Below are positions 1 through 5,453 of a stretch of 8,348 bases of DNA, piece after piece (the stretch's first letter is position 1; every line of letters starts with the position of its first letter). The DNA lies in assembly GCA_900554715.1 (NCBI GenBank), contig USIN01000064.1:1-8348 (forward strand), in the 5' to 3' direction. The notes under the pieces were generated by a model. That model ran no database searches. It was given only the letters and a program-made list of their open reading frames with translations, and had not been told where the DNA came from. A program made the translations under genes and the position numbers. This stretch comes from an uncultured Bacteroidales bacterium (lineage in GTDB: Bacteria; Bacteroidota; Bacteroidia; Bacteroidales; Muribaculaceae).

Positions 1-995
1 CGTCCCGAAGCGGCATAAGCATCTTTGAGCGGTCCTTGAATCGTACGGTGAGCATAAGATATAGGCGTATCGTTGAAGTCGCCGCAGACAATGGCGTTGG
101 GGCCGCCGTAATGTTCGATATATTTCAATAGCGACGGCATGTCGGCAGCGCGGGCAACACCGGCGGCGACGACTTTGCCGAGCACCTGCTGTTTGACCTC
201 CTTGATGTTATTCTTTATTTCTTTTATATTGTCGTTGTTCTTGAAGCGCGAGAAATCTTCATATACCTCGCGGTCGGCAAGAGTGAGGTCCATCGATTTG
301 AGATGAACGTTGAAAACCGTTACCTTACAGCCATCGATATTGAGCCGAAAGACTCCGAGATCAAACTCGCCGGAACCACCGCACCTGAAATCGGTCCTGA
401 CAGGCTCGACGGGAAATTTCGACAATATCATCTGCTCCCATCCGCTAAGATAGATATAAGGATAGATGCTGTGAATCGAATCGACCTGAGCGTCAGTGAT
501 ATGCAATGATACGTTGTGGACAATGGGCAAAGCCTCCTGAAGACAGACGACGTCTGCGCCGCTGTTGATGATATACGAGACTGTCCGGTTGATGTCGCCA
601 TGATATTCCTTGTTCTGGTCATAAAAGCCGAGGACGTTATATGTCAATAGCTTTATCTCGCGCTCGCCTTCGCCGGGCTTCGGTTCTGAAATATTCAGCG
701 GGCTGTAATCGAGGATGACAGGAAGTGCTGCAATTAAAAAACTGACACCAACTATCGCGGCATGACGGGCGACAAAGGCATCGATTAAGACGACCGCAAA
801 CATGACATATAGCCATATCGAAAAACTCAATTCGACAAAACCGGCATAGCGGCAGTCGACAGGGTTGATATAGCCGGCATAGCCCGAGACGAGCAGCCCG
901 AGGCCTGCCAAGACCGTCAGCACCGTCATCGCGACAGCGACAAAGCGTCTGAAACGGCCGGTTTTAGGCTTTGACTGAACTGTTTTCTGTTTCAT
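1..995 (-). CDS. Endonuclease/exonuclease/phosphatase (EEP, DNase I-like) family protein, membrane-anchored; C-terminus cut by window edge
   Basis: An open frame of 331 codons starts at ATG 995-993 and is still open at base 1. The N-terminus has three likely membrane segments (about residues 17-41, 59-78 and 79-97). A soluble domain from about residue 114 shows the EEP motifs in order: LLTYNV with metal-site Asn120, DVVCLQE with Glu154, VFNVHLKS with His231, and CGDFNDTP with Asp306/Asn308. The last family motif (Ser-Asp-His near the C-terminus) would lie beyond the edge. EEP enzymes are metal-dependent phosphodiesterases acting on DNA, RNA, phosphoinositides or sphingolipids; the substrate here cannot be told. 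The membrane anchor suggests action at or outside the inner membrane (inference). Its ATG overlaps the stop of the upstream rhomboid gene by 4 bases (ATGA), so the two are probably translationally coupled in one operon. Confidence 0.9.
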   Translation of the reverse strand, partial: MKQKTVQSKPKTGRFRRFVAVAMTVLTVLAGLGLLVSGYAGYINPVDCRYAGFVELSFSIWLYVMFAVVLIDAFVARHAAIVGVSFLIAALPVILDYSPLNISEPKPGEGEREIKLLTYNVLGFYDQNKEYHGDINRTVSYIINSGADVVCLQEALPIVHNVSLHITDAQVDSIHSIYPYIYLSGWEQMILSKFPVEPVRTDFRCGGSGEFDLGVFRLNIDGCKVTVFNVHLKSMDLTLADREVYEDFSRFKNNDNIKEIKNNIKEVKQQVLGKVVAAGVARAADMPSLLKYIEHYGGPNAIVCGDFNDTPISYAHRTIQGPLKDAYAASG

Positions 996-1720
996 CGTCG
1001 GCTGCTGAAGTTTCTGAACAACGCCTGCTTCTCTTGATCGGTCAACGCGTCATAACCGCTGAGTTTGGCTTTCTCTATGATTCGGTCGACGTGCTGTGTC
1101 GAGCGATGCCGCGATGTCGCGGCATATTTTTCTCTAATCGCGTATCCGAGGCCCCACAATGCTCCGCCAAGATGGGCGAGATTGCCGCCGGCATTAGTCG
1201 ATGTAAGTCCGAGACAAAACAGCAGCACGACAAATATGACAATCCATTTTATTTTGATGTCGCCGAAGAGGGGCATCGACAGCCTGCGGTCGGGCATCAG
1301 CACGGCATCGGCCACGGCGATTGCGACAATCGAGGCCGACGAACCGATGAGCACCGACGACGTATCGGCGAAGAGTCCGTTCAGCGCCATAAAAGCCACA
1401 GCGCCGGCCACGCCACCGCCGAGATATAGCACCAGCAGCCCCCTGCCGCGTCCCGCGAACATATAGATCCGGGCAAAGCAGTAGAGCCACAGCATATTCA
1501 AGCCGAGATGCATCAGCGAACCGTGACTGAACATGTATGTCAGCAACGTCCAGGGCTGAGCGAGCAGCACGCTCCAACTGCCGTCAAGCGCCATAATCAG
1601 TCGGTGGCCCGACAATTGCAAGCATATCGCCGACGCGACCGGCAGCAGTATATTTGCCATCAGCAGAGCGAAGAGAACAACATCGCCGCGTCTGAGATTT
1701 TTTTTAATGACCGACGCCAT
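992..1720 (-). CDS. Rhomboid family intramembrane serine protease (second of tandem pair)
   Basis: This 242-residue polytopic protein has about six hydrophobic segments. The rhomboid hallmarks are present: HGSLMHLGLN (His71 and Asn75, equivalent to GlpG His150/Asn154), the serine motif IGSSAS with probable nucleophile Ser128, and AHLGG with catalytic His183. The dyad is therefore intact. The residue after the serine is Ala rather than the usual Gly of GxSG. A C-terminal cytoplasmic tail (about 205-242) contains SGYDALTDQEKQALF, like the short tail domain common on Bacteroidota rhomboids (DUF6576-like, from memory). Rhomboids cleave single-pass membrane proteins within or near the bilayer; the substrate is unknown. 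The ATG at 1720 lies 4 bases after the stop of the other rhomboid gene, and its stop overlaps the EEP start, so it is the middle gene of a three-gene operon. Confidence 0.93.
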   Translation of the reverse strand: MASVIKKNLRRGDVVLFALLMANILLPVASAICLQLSGHRLIMALDGSWSVLLAQPWTLLTYMFSHGSLMHLGLNMLWLYCFARIYMFAGRGRGLLVLYLGGGVAGAVAFMALNGLFADTSSVLIGSSASIVAIAVADAVLMPDRRLSMPLFGDIKIKWIVIFVVLLFCLGLTSTNAGGNLAHLGGALWGLGYAIREKYAATSRHRSTQHVDRIIEKAKLSGYDALTDQEKQALFRNFSSRR

Positions 1721-1724
1721 CAGA

Positions 1725-2474
1725 TCAGAAAAACCAATGGTTGTTGAGATCGCCGCGCTTTTTCCAGTACATAATCAGAAGGAAGCCGACAAGCATTCCT
1801 CCGAGATGTGCGAAGTGAGCCACACTCGAGGCATAGCCGCCTACGCCGCAGACAAGTTCGATGACAACATAGCCGACGACCATCCATTTTGCCTTTATTG
1901 GCACAGGGATAAACATCAGATAAATCGGCTGATTTGGGAAAAGAACGCCGAAAGCGAGAAGCACACCGTAGACGGCGCCCGAAGCACCGACCATAGGCGT
2001 ATTGACAAGTTCGTTGAGTTTTGCCGCCGTCGGGTCGGTGAAATTCATATTATGTTTGAGAGCCTCAAAACCGCGGGATATTATATCCTGATAGTCGGCC
2101 GGCGAAAACATACTGCTGTATTTGGCAATCATCAGGCCGAATACGCCTTCCTGAATCAGGGCCGCGCCGATGCCGCAGCTTATATAATAGACAAGAAAGC
2201 GCTTAGAACCGAGCGCGTTCTCTATGACGGAGCCGAACATCACAAGGGCAAACATGTTCAGAAACATGTGGGTGAAGCCACTGTGGATAAACATATATGT
2301 AAACAGCTGGACAATGTTGAAGCCCGGCGACGTGAAGTAATGGAGTGCCAGGAACGAATCGATGCTGACCTTCGACGATGGTACAACAGCCATGAAAAGC
2401 CAAACCAGCACATTTATTATCACCAGATTCTTTGTCACAGGTGACATACGGCTGAAAAAAGAAGTAAAACTCAT
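1725..2474 (-). CDS. Rhomboid family intramembrane serine protease (first of tandem pair)
   Basis: I place the start at ATG 2474-2472, giving 249 residues. The longest frame reaches 2507, but that codon is TTG and lies inside the -7 promoter element, so it is probably not transcribed. A further in-frame ATG at 2447 is possible. Counted from the TTG frame, the motifs are HSGFTHMFLN (His80/Asn84), the classic GASG with nucleophile Ser176, and AHFAHLGG with catalytic His234. About six membrane segments are visible, and a long hydrophilic stretch (about 129-171) separates two of them. The family cleaves membrane proteins inside the bilayer. The protein is clearly diverged from the next gene (GASG versus GSSA, no C-terminal tail), so the pair is not a recent duplication. 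It is the promoter-proximal gene of the rhomboid-rhomboid-EEP operon. Confidence 0.94.
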   Translation of the reverse strand: MSFTSFFSRMSPVTKNLVIINVLVWLFMAVVPSSKVSIDSFLALHYFTSPGFNIVQLFTYMFIHSGFTHMFLNMFALVMFGSVIENALGSKRFLVYYISCGIGAALIQEGVFGLMIAKYSSMFSPADYQDIISRGFEALKHNMNFTDPTAAKLNELVNTPMVGASGAVYGVLLAFGVLFPNQPIYLMFIPVPIKAKWMVVGYVVIELVCGVGGYASSVAHFAHLGGMLVGFLLIMYWKKRGDLNNHWFF

Positions 2475-2504
2475 ATCTGTGTCTATCGAATTAGAATTAT
2501 GCTG

Positions 2505-2512
2505 CAAAATTA
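2505..2512 (-). promoter_or_regulatory. Candidate -7 promoter element of the rhomboid operon
   Basis: The minus strand reads TAATTTTG, an exact match to the Bacteroidota -7 consensus TAnnTTTG. The upstream -33 region is only a T-run (minus-strand T-tract opposite 2526-2532), so the -33 element is weak. It predicts transcription starting around 2498-2501 and a leader of about 25 nt before ATG 2474, which argues against the TTG start at 2507. Confidence 0.55.
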
Positions 2513-2525
2513 CCTATTTTAGAGC

Positions 2526-2569
2526 AAAAAAAGACTCTCAATAATCCAAAATGGGTAAAAAAGGACTCT
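2526..2569. repeat. Pair of near-identical direct repeats between divergent promoters
   Basis: An A-tract followed by GACTCT occurs twice: 2526-2538 (A7 then GACTCT) and 2557-2569 (A6, GG, then ACTCT). The two are 31 bp apart centre to centre, about three helical turns. They sit between the -7 element of the rhomboid operon and the -33 element of the HU gene. This could be a binding site for a shared regulator, a bent A-tract region, or chance in AT-rich DNA. Confidence 0.35.
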
Positions 2570-2595
2570 TTTTATATTTTTTTTAAAGAAAGTTG

Positions 2596-2625
2596 TTGTT
2601 TATTCAGTTTTTACCGTTATATTTG
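2596..2625 (+). promoter_or_regulatory. Bacteroidota-type promoter of the HU gene
   Basis: TTG at 2596-2598 is separated by exactly 19 bases from TATATTTG at 2618-2625. This matches the known Bacteroides primary sigma factor pattern (TTG, 19-21 bp, TAnnTTTG). Transcription should begin around 2630, giving an A/T-rich leader of about 30 nt with no Shine-Dalgarno sequence, normal for this phylum. Confidence 0.8.
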
Positions 2626-2661
2626 CGCGTAGTTACCAAAAAAATTAAATTCTAATTAATT

Positions 2662-2934
2662 ATGAACAAAACAGAACTTATCAACGAGATCGCAGCCAAA
2701 GCCGGTCTGACCAAAGCCGACGCCAAAGCCGCTCTCGACGCTACCGTGGAAACAATCGCCGAGGCTCTCGCCAAAGACGACAAAGTTGCAATTCTCGGCT
2801 TCGGCACATTTGCAACAGTAGAAAAAGGTGCCCGCACAGGCATCAACCCCCGCACAAAAGAAACTATCGAAATTCCCGCACGCAAAGCCGTCAAATTCAA
2901 AGCCGGCGCCGACCTTGCCGAAAAGGTAAAATAA
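2662..2934 (+). CDS. HU family nucleoid-associated DNA-binding protein
   Basis: The product is 90 residues, the standard HU length. Two N-terminal helices (about 3-14 and 18-38) form the dimer body. They are followed by the family signature GFGTF at 46-50 and the DNA-gripping arm RTGINPRT at 58-65, with the bend-inducing Pro63 present. The C-terminus PARKAVKFKAG closes the arm. HU dimers bind DNA with little sequence preference, bend it and compact the chromosome; whether this is HU or an IHF-type relative cannot be decided, but a single homodimeric HU is likely. The gene is monocistronic: it has its own consensus promoter, and a strong hairpin follows 27 bases after the stop. The start ATG lies after an A/T-rich leader. 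It is divergent from the rhomboid operon. Confidence 0.97.
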   Translation: MNKTELINEIAAKAGLTKADAKAALDATVETIAEALAKDDKVAILGFGTFATVEKGARTGINPRTKETIEIPARKAVKFKAGADLAEKVK

Positions 2935-2960
2935 TCAATCACGATTCTTTCTATTATCTA

Positions 2961-3001
2961 ATACATCAAAGCCCGGCTTCAAATGCCGGGCTTTGATGTA
3001 T
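2961..3001. terminator. Bidirectional hairpin terminator between HU and rubrerythrin
   Basis: A perfect 17-bp stem (2961-2977 with 2985-3001) with a 7-base loop TTCAAAT and a GC-rich core (GCCCGGC/GCCGGGC). It is 27 bases after the HU stop and 49 bases after the rubrerythrin stop on the other strand, so it can serve both convergent genes. AAAG/CTTT pairs sit inside the stem; no long T-run follows on the plus strand. Confidence 0.85.
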
Positions 3002-3049
3002 CTTCATTCCTTATAGAAACTGTGGCTGCTGTCACCCATAAAGCGGGGG

Positions 3050-3631
3050 TCAATAGTTGTTGGCCTTGCGCTGGAACCAGCCCTGGTCCATGCCGCAGAC
3101 CGGACAGCGTTTTGGAGCCGACTTGGCCGTGACGGTGAAGCCGCAGCGACGGCACATCCACTCGACCGGCTGGACGTCGTCAAACTCGGTGCCGCTTTCG
3201 AGTCGTTCGAGCAGCTTGAGATAACGCTGTTCGTGCATAACCTCAACTTTGGCGATGAGTTTATATAAGTTTGCAATATGAGGGAAACCTTCGTCCTGAG
3301 CGACCTTGGCAAAATTCTCATACAGATCGCTCCACTCCTCGCGTTCGCCTGCCGCCGCTTCGGCAAGATTAGTCTTTGTATCACCGACAACTCCGGCGGG
3401 ATAACCGGCCGAAATCTCGACGGTACCGCCCTCGAGAAGAGTGAAGAACTGGCGGGCATGGCTCAGTTCCTGCTCGGCTGTTTCCATAAAGACGGCGGCA
3501 ATCTGCTGGTAGCCTTCTTCAAGAGCCTTTTCAGCAAAGAGTGTATAGCGTGAACGGGCCTGGCTTTCGCCGGCGAACGATGCAAGAAGATTATGCTCGG
3601 TGCGTGTTCCCTTGATGCTTTTTGTTTCCAT
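3050..3631 (-). CDS. rbr: Rubrerythrin
   Basis: The product is 193 residues, close to the size of classical rubrerythrin. A ferritin-like four-helix domain (about 1-145) carries the di-iron ligands: Glu22 (GESQAR), Glu55 and His58 (EQELSH), Glu96 and Glu99 (GEREEW), Glu130 and His133 (EVMH). A C-terminal rubredoxin-like domain has two CxxC pairs, Cys160/Cys163 (CRRCGF) and Cys176/Cys179 (CPVCG), for one FeS4 iron. Rubrerythrin reduces hydrogen peroxide to water in the cytoplasm with electrons from NADH via redox partners, protecting anaerobes from oxidative stress. All ligands are intact. The gene stands 87 bases downstream of the DUF4251 gene on the same strand; two inverted repeats in the gap suggest its own regulation. 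I saw no clear TAnnTTTG element in that gap. Confidence 0.97.
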   Translation of the reverse strand: METKSIKGTRTEHNLLASFAGESQARSRYTLFAEKALEEGYQQIAAVFMETAEQELSHARQFFTLLEGGTVEISAGYPAGVVGDTKTNLAEAAAGEREEWSDLYENFAKVAQDEGFPHIANLYKLIAKVEVMHEQRYLKLLERLESGTEFDDVQPVEWMCRRCGFTVTAKSAPKRCPVCGMDQGWFQRKANNY

Positions 3632-3658
3632 ATTTTATCTGCTTAATGTTTTTTACGT

Positions 3659-3684
3659 TTTAATTGATTCTTTCCTCAATTAAA
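3659..3684. promoter_or_regulatory. Palindromic candidate operator upstream of rubrerythrin
   Basis: TTTAATTGA (3659-3667) and TCAATTAAA (3676-3684) are perfect 9-bp inverted arms separated by 8 bases. The site lies 28-53 bases upstream of the rubrerythrin ATG, where a promoter would be expected. An AT-rich symmetric site with this spacing fits a dimeric repressor or activator; it does not match the OxyR or PerR consensus I know. A weak RNA hairpin is the alternative. Confidence 0.45.
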
Positions 3685-3686
3685 CG

Positions 3687-3704
3687 CCATTGGCCCAACA
3701 ATGG
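3687..3704. other. Short inverted repeat after the DUF4251 gene
   Basis: CCATTG (3687-3692) and CAATGG (3699-3704) form a perfect 6-bp stem with a 6-base loop. It starts 14 bases after the DUF4251 stop codon on the minus strand. It may be a weak terminator for that gene or a second protein site next to the 3659-3684 palindrome. There is no T-run, so termination is uncertain. Confidence 0.35.
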
Positions 3705-3718
3705 TTCACAGCGCAAGA

Positions 3719-4285
3719 TCAGAATGAGCGACCTTTGAATATATCGGATTTAGATGTCGGAAGCAGTGTGCCGTAGAGCGTGATGCGGTTTGACCTGAAA
3801 TTGGAATTGACAATCGCCGTCGCCATATATCCGTTTTTAGGCAGCGTAATGCTGACTGTCGCCGAAATGACGGCTCCCGAAACGTTCATCGTCAGGGTTG
3901 AATTGCCTTTTTTGTCTATCTTGAATTTGACGTTTGTCGCACGGCCTTCGAGAGTTATACCGCCTACGCCATTAGGGCCACCGCCATGAAAGGGGGCTAT
4001 CTGTATGACTGCGCGGTCACCTTTTAACGAGATGAAATTTGTACTTGATGTGACATAAGCCGTCTCACCATATTTGAACGACAGCCTGTCGGCCTCAATT
4101 ACAAAATCATATTGCTGCAACGCGTTGAAAGCTTCAACCGCACGCATTGAGTCTCTTATCGCCTCGATGCGCTTCTCTCTCGCACGGCGCTGCACGGTTT
4201 CTTCGTCGTCTTCATACTGAGGCCGCGCCACCGCTGTCATTGCACTTGCCAGCAACAGGATGAATATAATCAATTTTTTATCCAT
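3719..4285 (-). CDS. DUF4251 domain-containing secreted protein
   Basis: The 188-residue product has a signal peptide (about 1-20, hydrophobic core IIFILLLASAM) with a likely signal peptidase I site after AVA at residue 20. No lipobox cysteine is seen, so it should be soluble in the periplasm. A charged, probably helical segment (about 25-55) precedes a beta-rich domain from about 60 to 178. That domain has the family pattern: FVIEADRL, TSSTNFISLKGDRA, GVGGITLEG, VSGAVISATVSITLP and NRITLYGTLLP. DUF4251 is a Bacteroidota family with no known biochemical function that I am aware of. No consensus promoter is visible in the 114-base gap upstream. It could be transcribed from that gap or by read-through from the DUF2806 gene. 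The start is the ATG directly before the signal peptide. Confidence 0.88.
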   Translation of the reverse strand: MDKKLIIFILLLASAMTAVARPQYEDDEETVQRRAREKRIEAIRDSMRAVEAFNALQQYDFVIEADRLSFKYGETAYVTSSTNFISLKGDRAVIQIAPFHGGGPNGVGGITLEGRATNVKFKIDKKGNSTLTMNVSGAVISATVSITLPKNGYMATAIVNSNFRSNRITLYGTLLPTSKSDIFKGRSF

Positions 4286-4320
4286 AGTTTTTATTGTGTT
4301 ATTTGTGTTATTATGTATTA

Positions 4321-4353
4321 GATAAACAACCGAAGGCCCTCGGGAGATTTATC
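4321..4353. terminator. Weak bipartite hairpin after the DUF2806 gene
   Basis: GATAAA (4321-4326) pairs with TTTATC (4348-4353). Inside, CCGA (4330-4333) pairs with TCGG (4340-4343), with short internal loops between. On the minus strand it lies 47-79 bases past the DUF2806 stop and 36 bases before the DUF4251 start. It may end the DUF2806 transcript, but there is no T-run, so this is tentative. Confidence 0.3.
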
Positions 4354-4399
4354 AAGAGATTAAAAAACAGCGCGAGCAATCGTCAAAAGCCGAAGAGCA

Positions 4400-5284
4400 T
4401 CATGCATCAAGCTCCTCGCCAAGTCTCAAATACTGACACCGATTTTCATAATCCACAATGTGGTGTCTGGTTATCCGAGAGATACCTTTTGCCTTAAGAA
4501 AACGCGTGAGCGATTTATAAAACTCCGACCGCTCAGGGTTTTCTATCAACGTCATAATTTCAATGCCGGCTTTTGTCAGTTTTTTGACAGATATATTGCA
4601 TCTTATCCTTCTATCAGTATTATTATGCAAAATCAATAAATTTTGTTTATCAACAGGAATTTTATTTACATCATTAGGTTCAACCGACCAATCTTTTGTC
4701 AAGTCTTCGCTATTAATCAACCCGGTCTCTCCTAAAAGCAAGGTTTCATGAAGCGATAATGCAAAATCTTCGGTACAGATGAAGTTGGTCTCGATATAAT
4801 ACTTCGAAGCCTTGACAAAAAGCTCGGCTTCTTCTTTGGTGATATTGCGCAAAAGGTCGAGAGTCCTGAGTGAATATGAATTAGGCTGTTTCACCTCGCC
4901 GGCAAGAATACGACCCCACATATCTTGTAAGGAATCATCGGAGATTCCTTCTACTATTCCTATAAAACGATTTGTCCAATCTGCATTAACCGGTTCGTCA
5001 GAAATTTTCTCGCCTTCAGTGAAATGCGAAGTCGCCTTTTCAAGGACAGATTTAACATTGTTCAGTTTGCGTGTTTCCCTCGCCTCGATATAATCGGCGA
5101 CTTCATCCCGACCTTTAAGGCGCAACAACTCAGCCTTAGCTTCAGTTTCAGCCTGTTTTATCACCGCGTAGGAGTCGGCATCGGCCATTTTCTTACGTCC
5201 ATGTGCCGTCAAGCCGGTTGCATTGCAAATAGTCTCAACCAATTTGGCAAGACCCTCGGTATTAATTTCAATCAATGATCCCAT
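4400..5284 (-). CDS. DUF2806 domain-containing protein, function unknown
   Basis: The product is 294 residues with no signal peptide or membrane segment, so probably cytoplasmic. The N-terminal part (about 1-95) is helical and charged, with Ala/Glu/Lys-rich stretches that could form a coiled coil (about 30-85). The core matches what I recall of DUF2806: DWTNRFIGIVEGISDD (102-117), LQDMWGRILAGEVKQP (119-134) and SLRTLDLLRNITKEEAELF (138-156). The C-terminal half has a sensor-like mix of sheets and helices ending in LTKAGIEIMTLI (236-247). The family has no established function. Composition differs from the neighbours: bases 4561-4740 are about 33% G+C by hand count, against about 60% or more in sampled lines of the rubrerythrin and tolC-like genes. 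This suggests acquisition from elsewhere. It is probably a single-gene unit, with its own consensus promoter overlapped by palindromes. Confidence 0.85.
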   Translation of the reverse strand: MGSLIEINTEGLAKLVETICNATGLTAHGRKKMADADSYAVIKQAETEAKAELLRLKGRDEVADYIEARETRKLNNVKSVLEKATSHFTEGEKISDEPVNADWTNRFIGIVEGISDDSLQDMWGRILAGEVKQPNSYSLRTLDLLRNITKEEAELFVKASKYYIETNFICTEDFALSLHETLLLGETGLINSEDLTKDWSVEPNDVNKIPVDKQNLLILHNNTDRRIRCNISVKKLTKAGIEIMTLIENPERSEFYKSLTRFLKAKGISRITRHHIVDYENRCQYLRLGEELDA

Positions 5285-5301
5285 AACTTAAACCTTTATT
5301 A

Positions 5302-5333
5302 CAAAGATAAATATTTTTACTGAAAATCTCAAA
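5302..5333 (-). promoter_or_regulatory. Bacteroidota-type promoter of the DUF2806 gene
   Basis: Read on the minus strand, TTTG (5333-5330) is followed after 20 bases by TATCTTTG (5309-5302), matching the TTTG / 19-21 bp / TAnnTTTG consensus. Transcription would begin around 5295-5298, giving a very short leader of about 10-14 nt before ATG 5284. Near-leaderless translation is plausible. Confidence 0.78.
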
Positions 5334-5347
5334 TTTTCATAAATTTG
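5321..5347. promoter_or_regulatory. Overlapping palindromes on the DUF2806 promoter
   Basis: Two perfect inverted repeats overlap. TGAAAAT (5321-5327) pairs with ATTTTCA (5333-5339) across 5 bases, and CAAATTT (5330-5336) pairs with AAATTTG (5341-5347) across 4 bases. They cover the -33 element (5330-5333) and part of the promoter spacer. A dimeric regulator bound here would block RNA polymerase. No regulator gene is adjacent; the DUF2806 protein itself is one possible binder (speculative). Confidence 0.5.
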
Positions 5348-5392
5348 AATTCCTACATACAATCGCACGGCTCATTCTTAACGATTTTTTTG

Positions 5393-5400
5393 TAATTTTG
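5393..5400 (+). promoter_or_regulatory. Candidate -7 promoter element for the leader / efflux operon
   Basis: TAATTTTG exactly fits TAnnTTTG and is preceded by a T-run. No clear TTG lies 19-21 bases upstream, so the -33 element is weak or absent. Transcription would start around 5404-5407, giving a leader of about 300 nt before the tolC-like ATG at 5707. It is the best plus-strand promoter candidate I found for the efflux operon. Confidence 0.5.
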
Positions 5401-5449
5401 CATCGGATTTGACGATGCGCCTTTGAGGAAAAGGCTGCGGAAAGTCAAA
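5400..5449 (+). ncRNA. Candidate structured leader RNA with alternative pairings
   Basis: Three helices can form. H1 is GCATCG (5400-5405) with CGATGC (5413-5418). H2 is GCCTTT (5419-5424) with AAAGGC (5430-5435), loop GAGGA. H3 is TTTGAC (5408-5413) with GTCAAA (5444-5449), which encloses H2. H1 and H3 share base 5413, and H3 uses the H1 loop, so they are either alternatives or, nearly, a pseudoknot. If transcription starts at about 5405, only H2 and H3 form: a stem, an internal loop (GATGC opposite TGCGGAAA) and a capped stem. GGAAAG in the 3' part (5439-5444) lies 9 bases before the small ORF's ATG and could be masked by H3. I recognise no known riboswitch or RNA family. The evidence is pairing by eye only. 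Confidence 0.35.
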
Positions 5450-5453
5450 CTGA

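Noticed and set aside
971..1466. Long plus-strand open frames opposite the second rhomboid gene.
   Set aside because: They are antisense shadows: their peptides are Arg/His-rich and low in family-like features, while the minus strand has clear rhomboid motifs.
1707..2444. A 245-codon plus-strand open frame opposite the first rhomboid.
   Set aside because: It is an antisense shadow of a GC-rich membrane-protein gene; it has no recognisable domain, whereas the opposite strand has GASG and His motifs.
2475..2507. Extra 11 codons at the N-terminus of the first rhomboid starting from TTG 2507.
   Set aside because: The TTG lies inside a consensus -7 promoter element, so it would be upstream of the transcript start; ATG 2474 is preferred.
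5419..5450. Purine-rich stretch resembling the 5' part of bacterial RNase P RNA (GAGGAAAGTC-like).
   Set aside because: Only about 10 bases are similar, and the rest of the conserved RNase P core (for example an ACAGAAA-like region) is missing in the few hundred bases before tolC.
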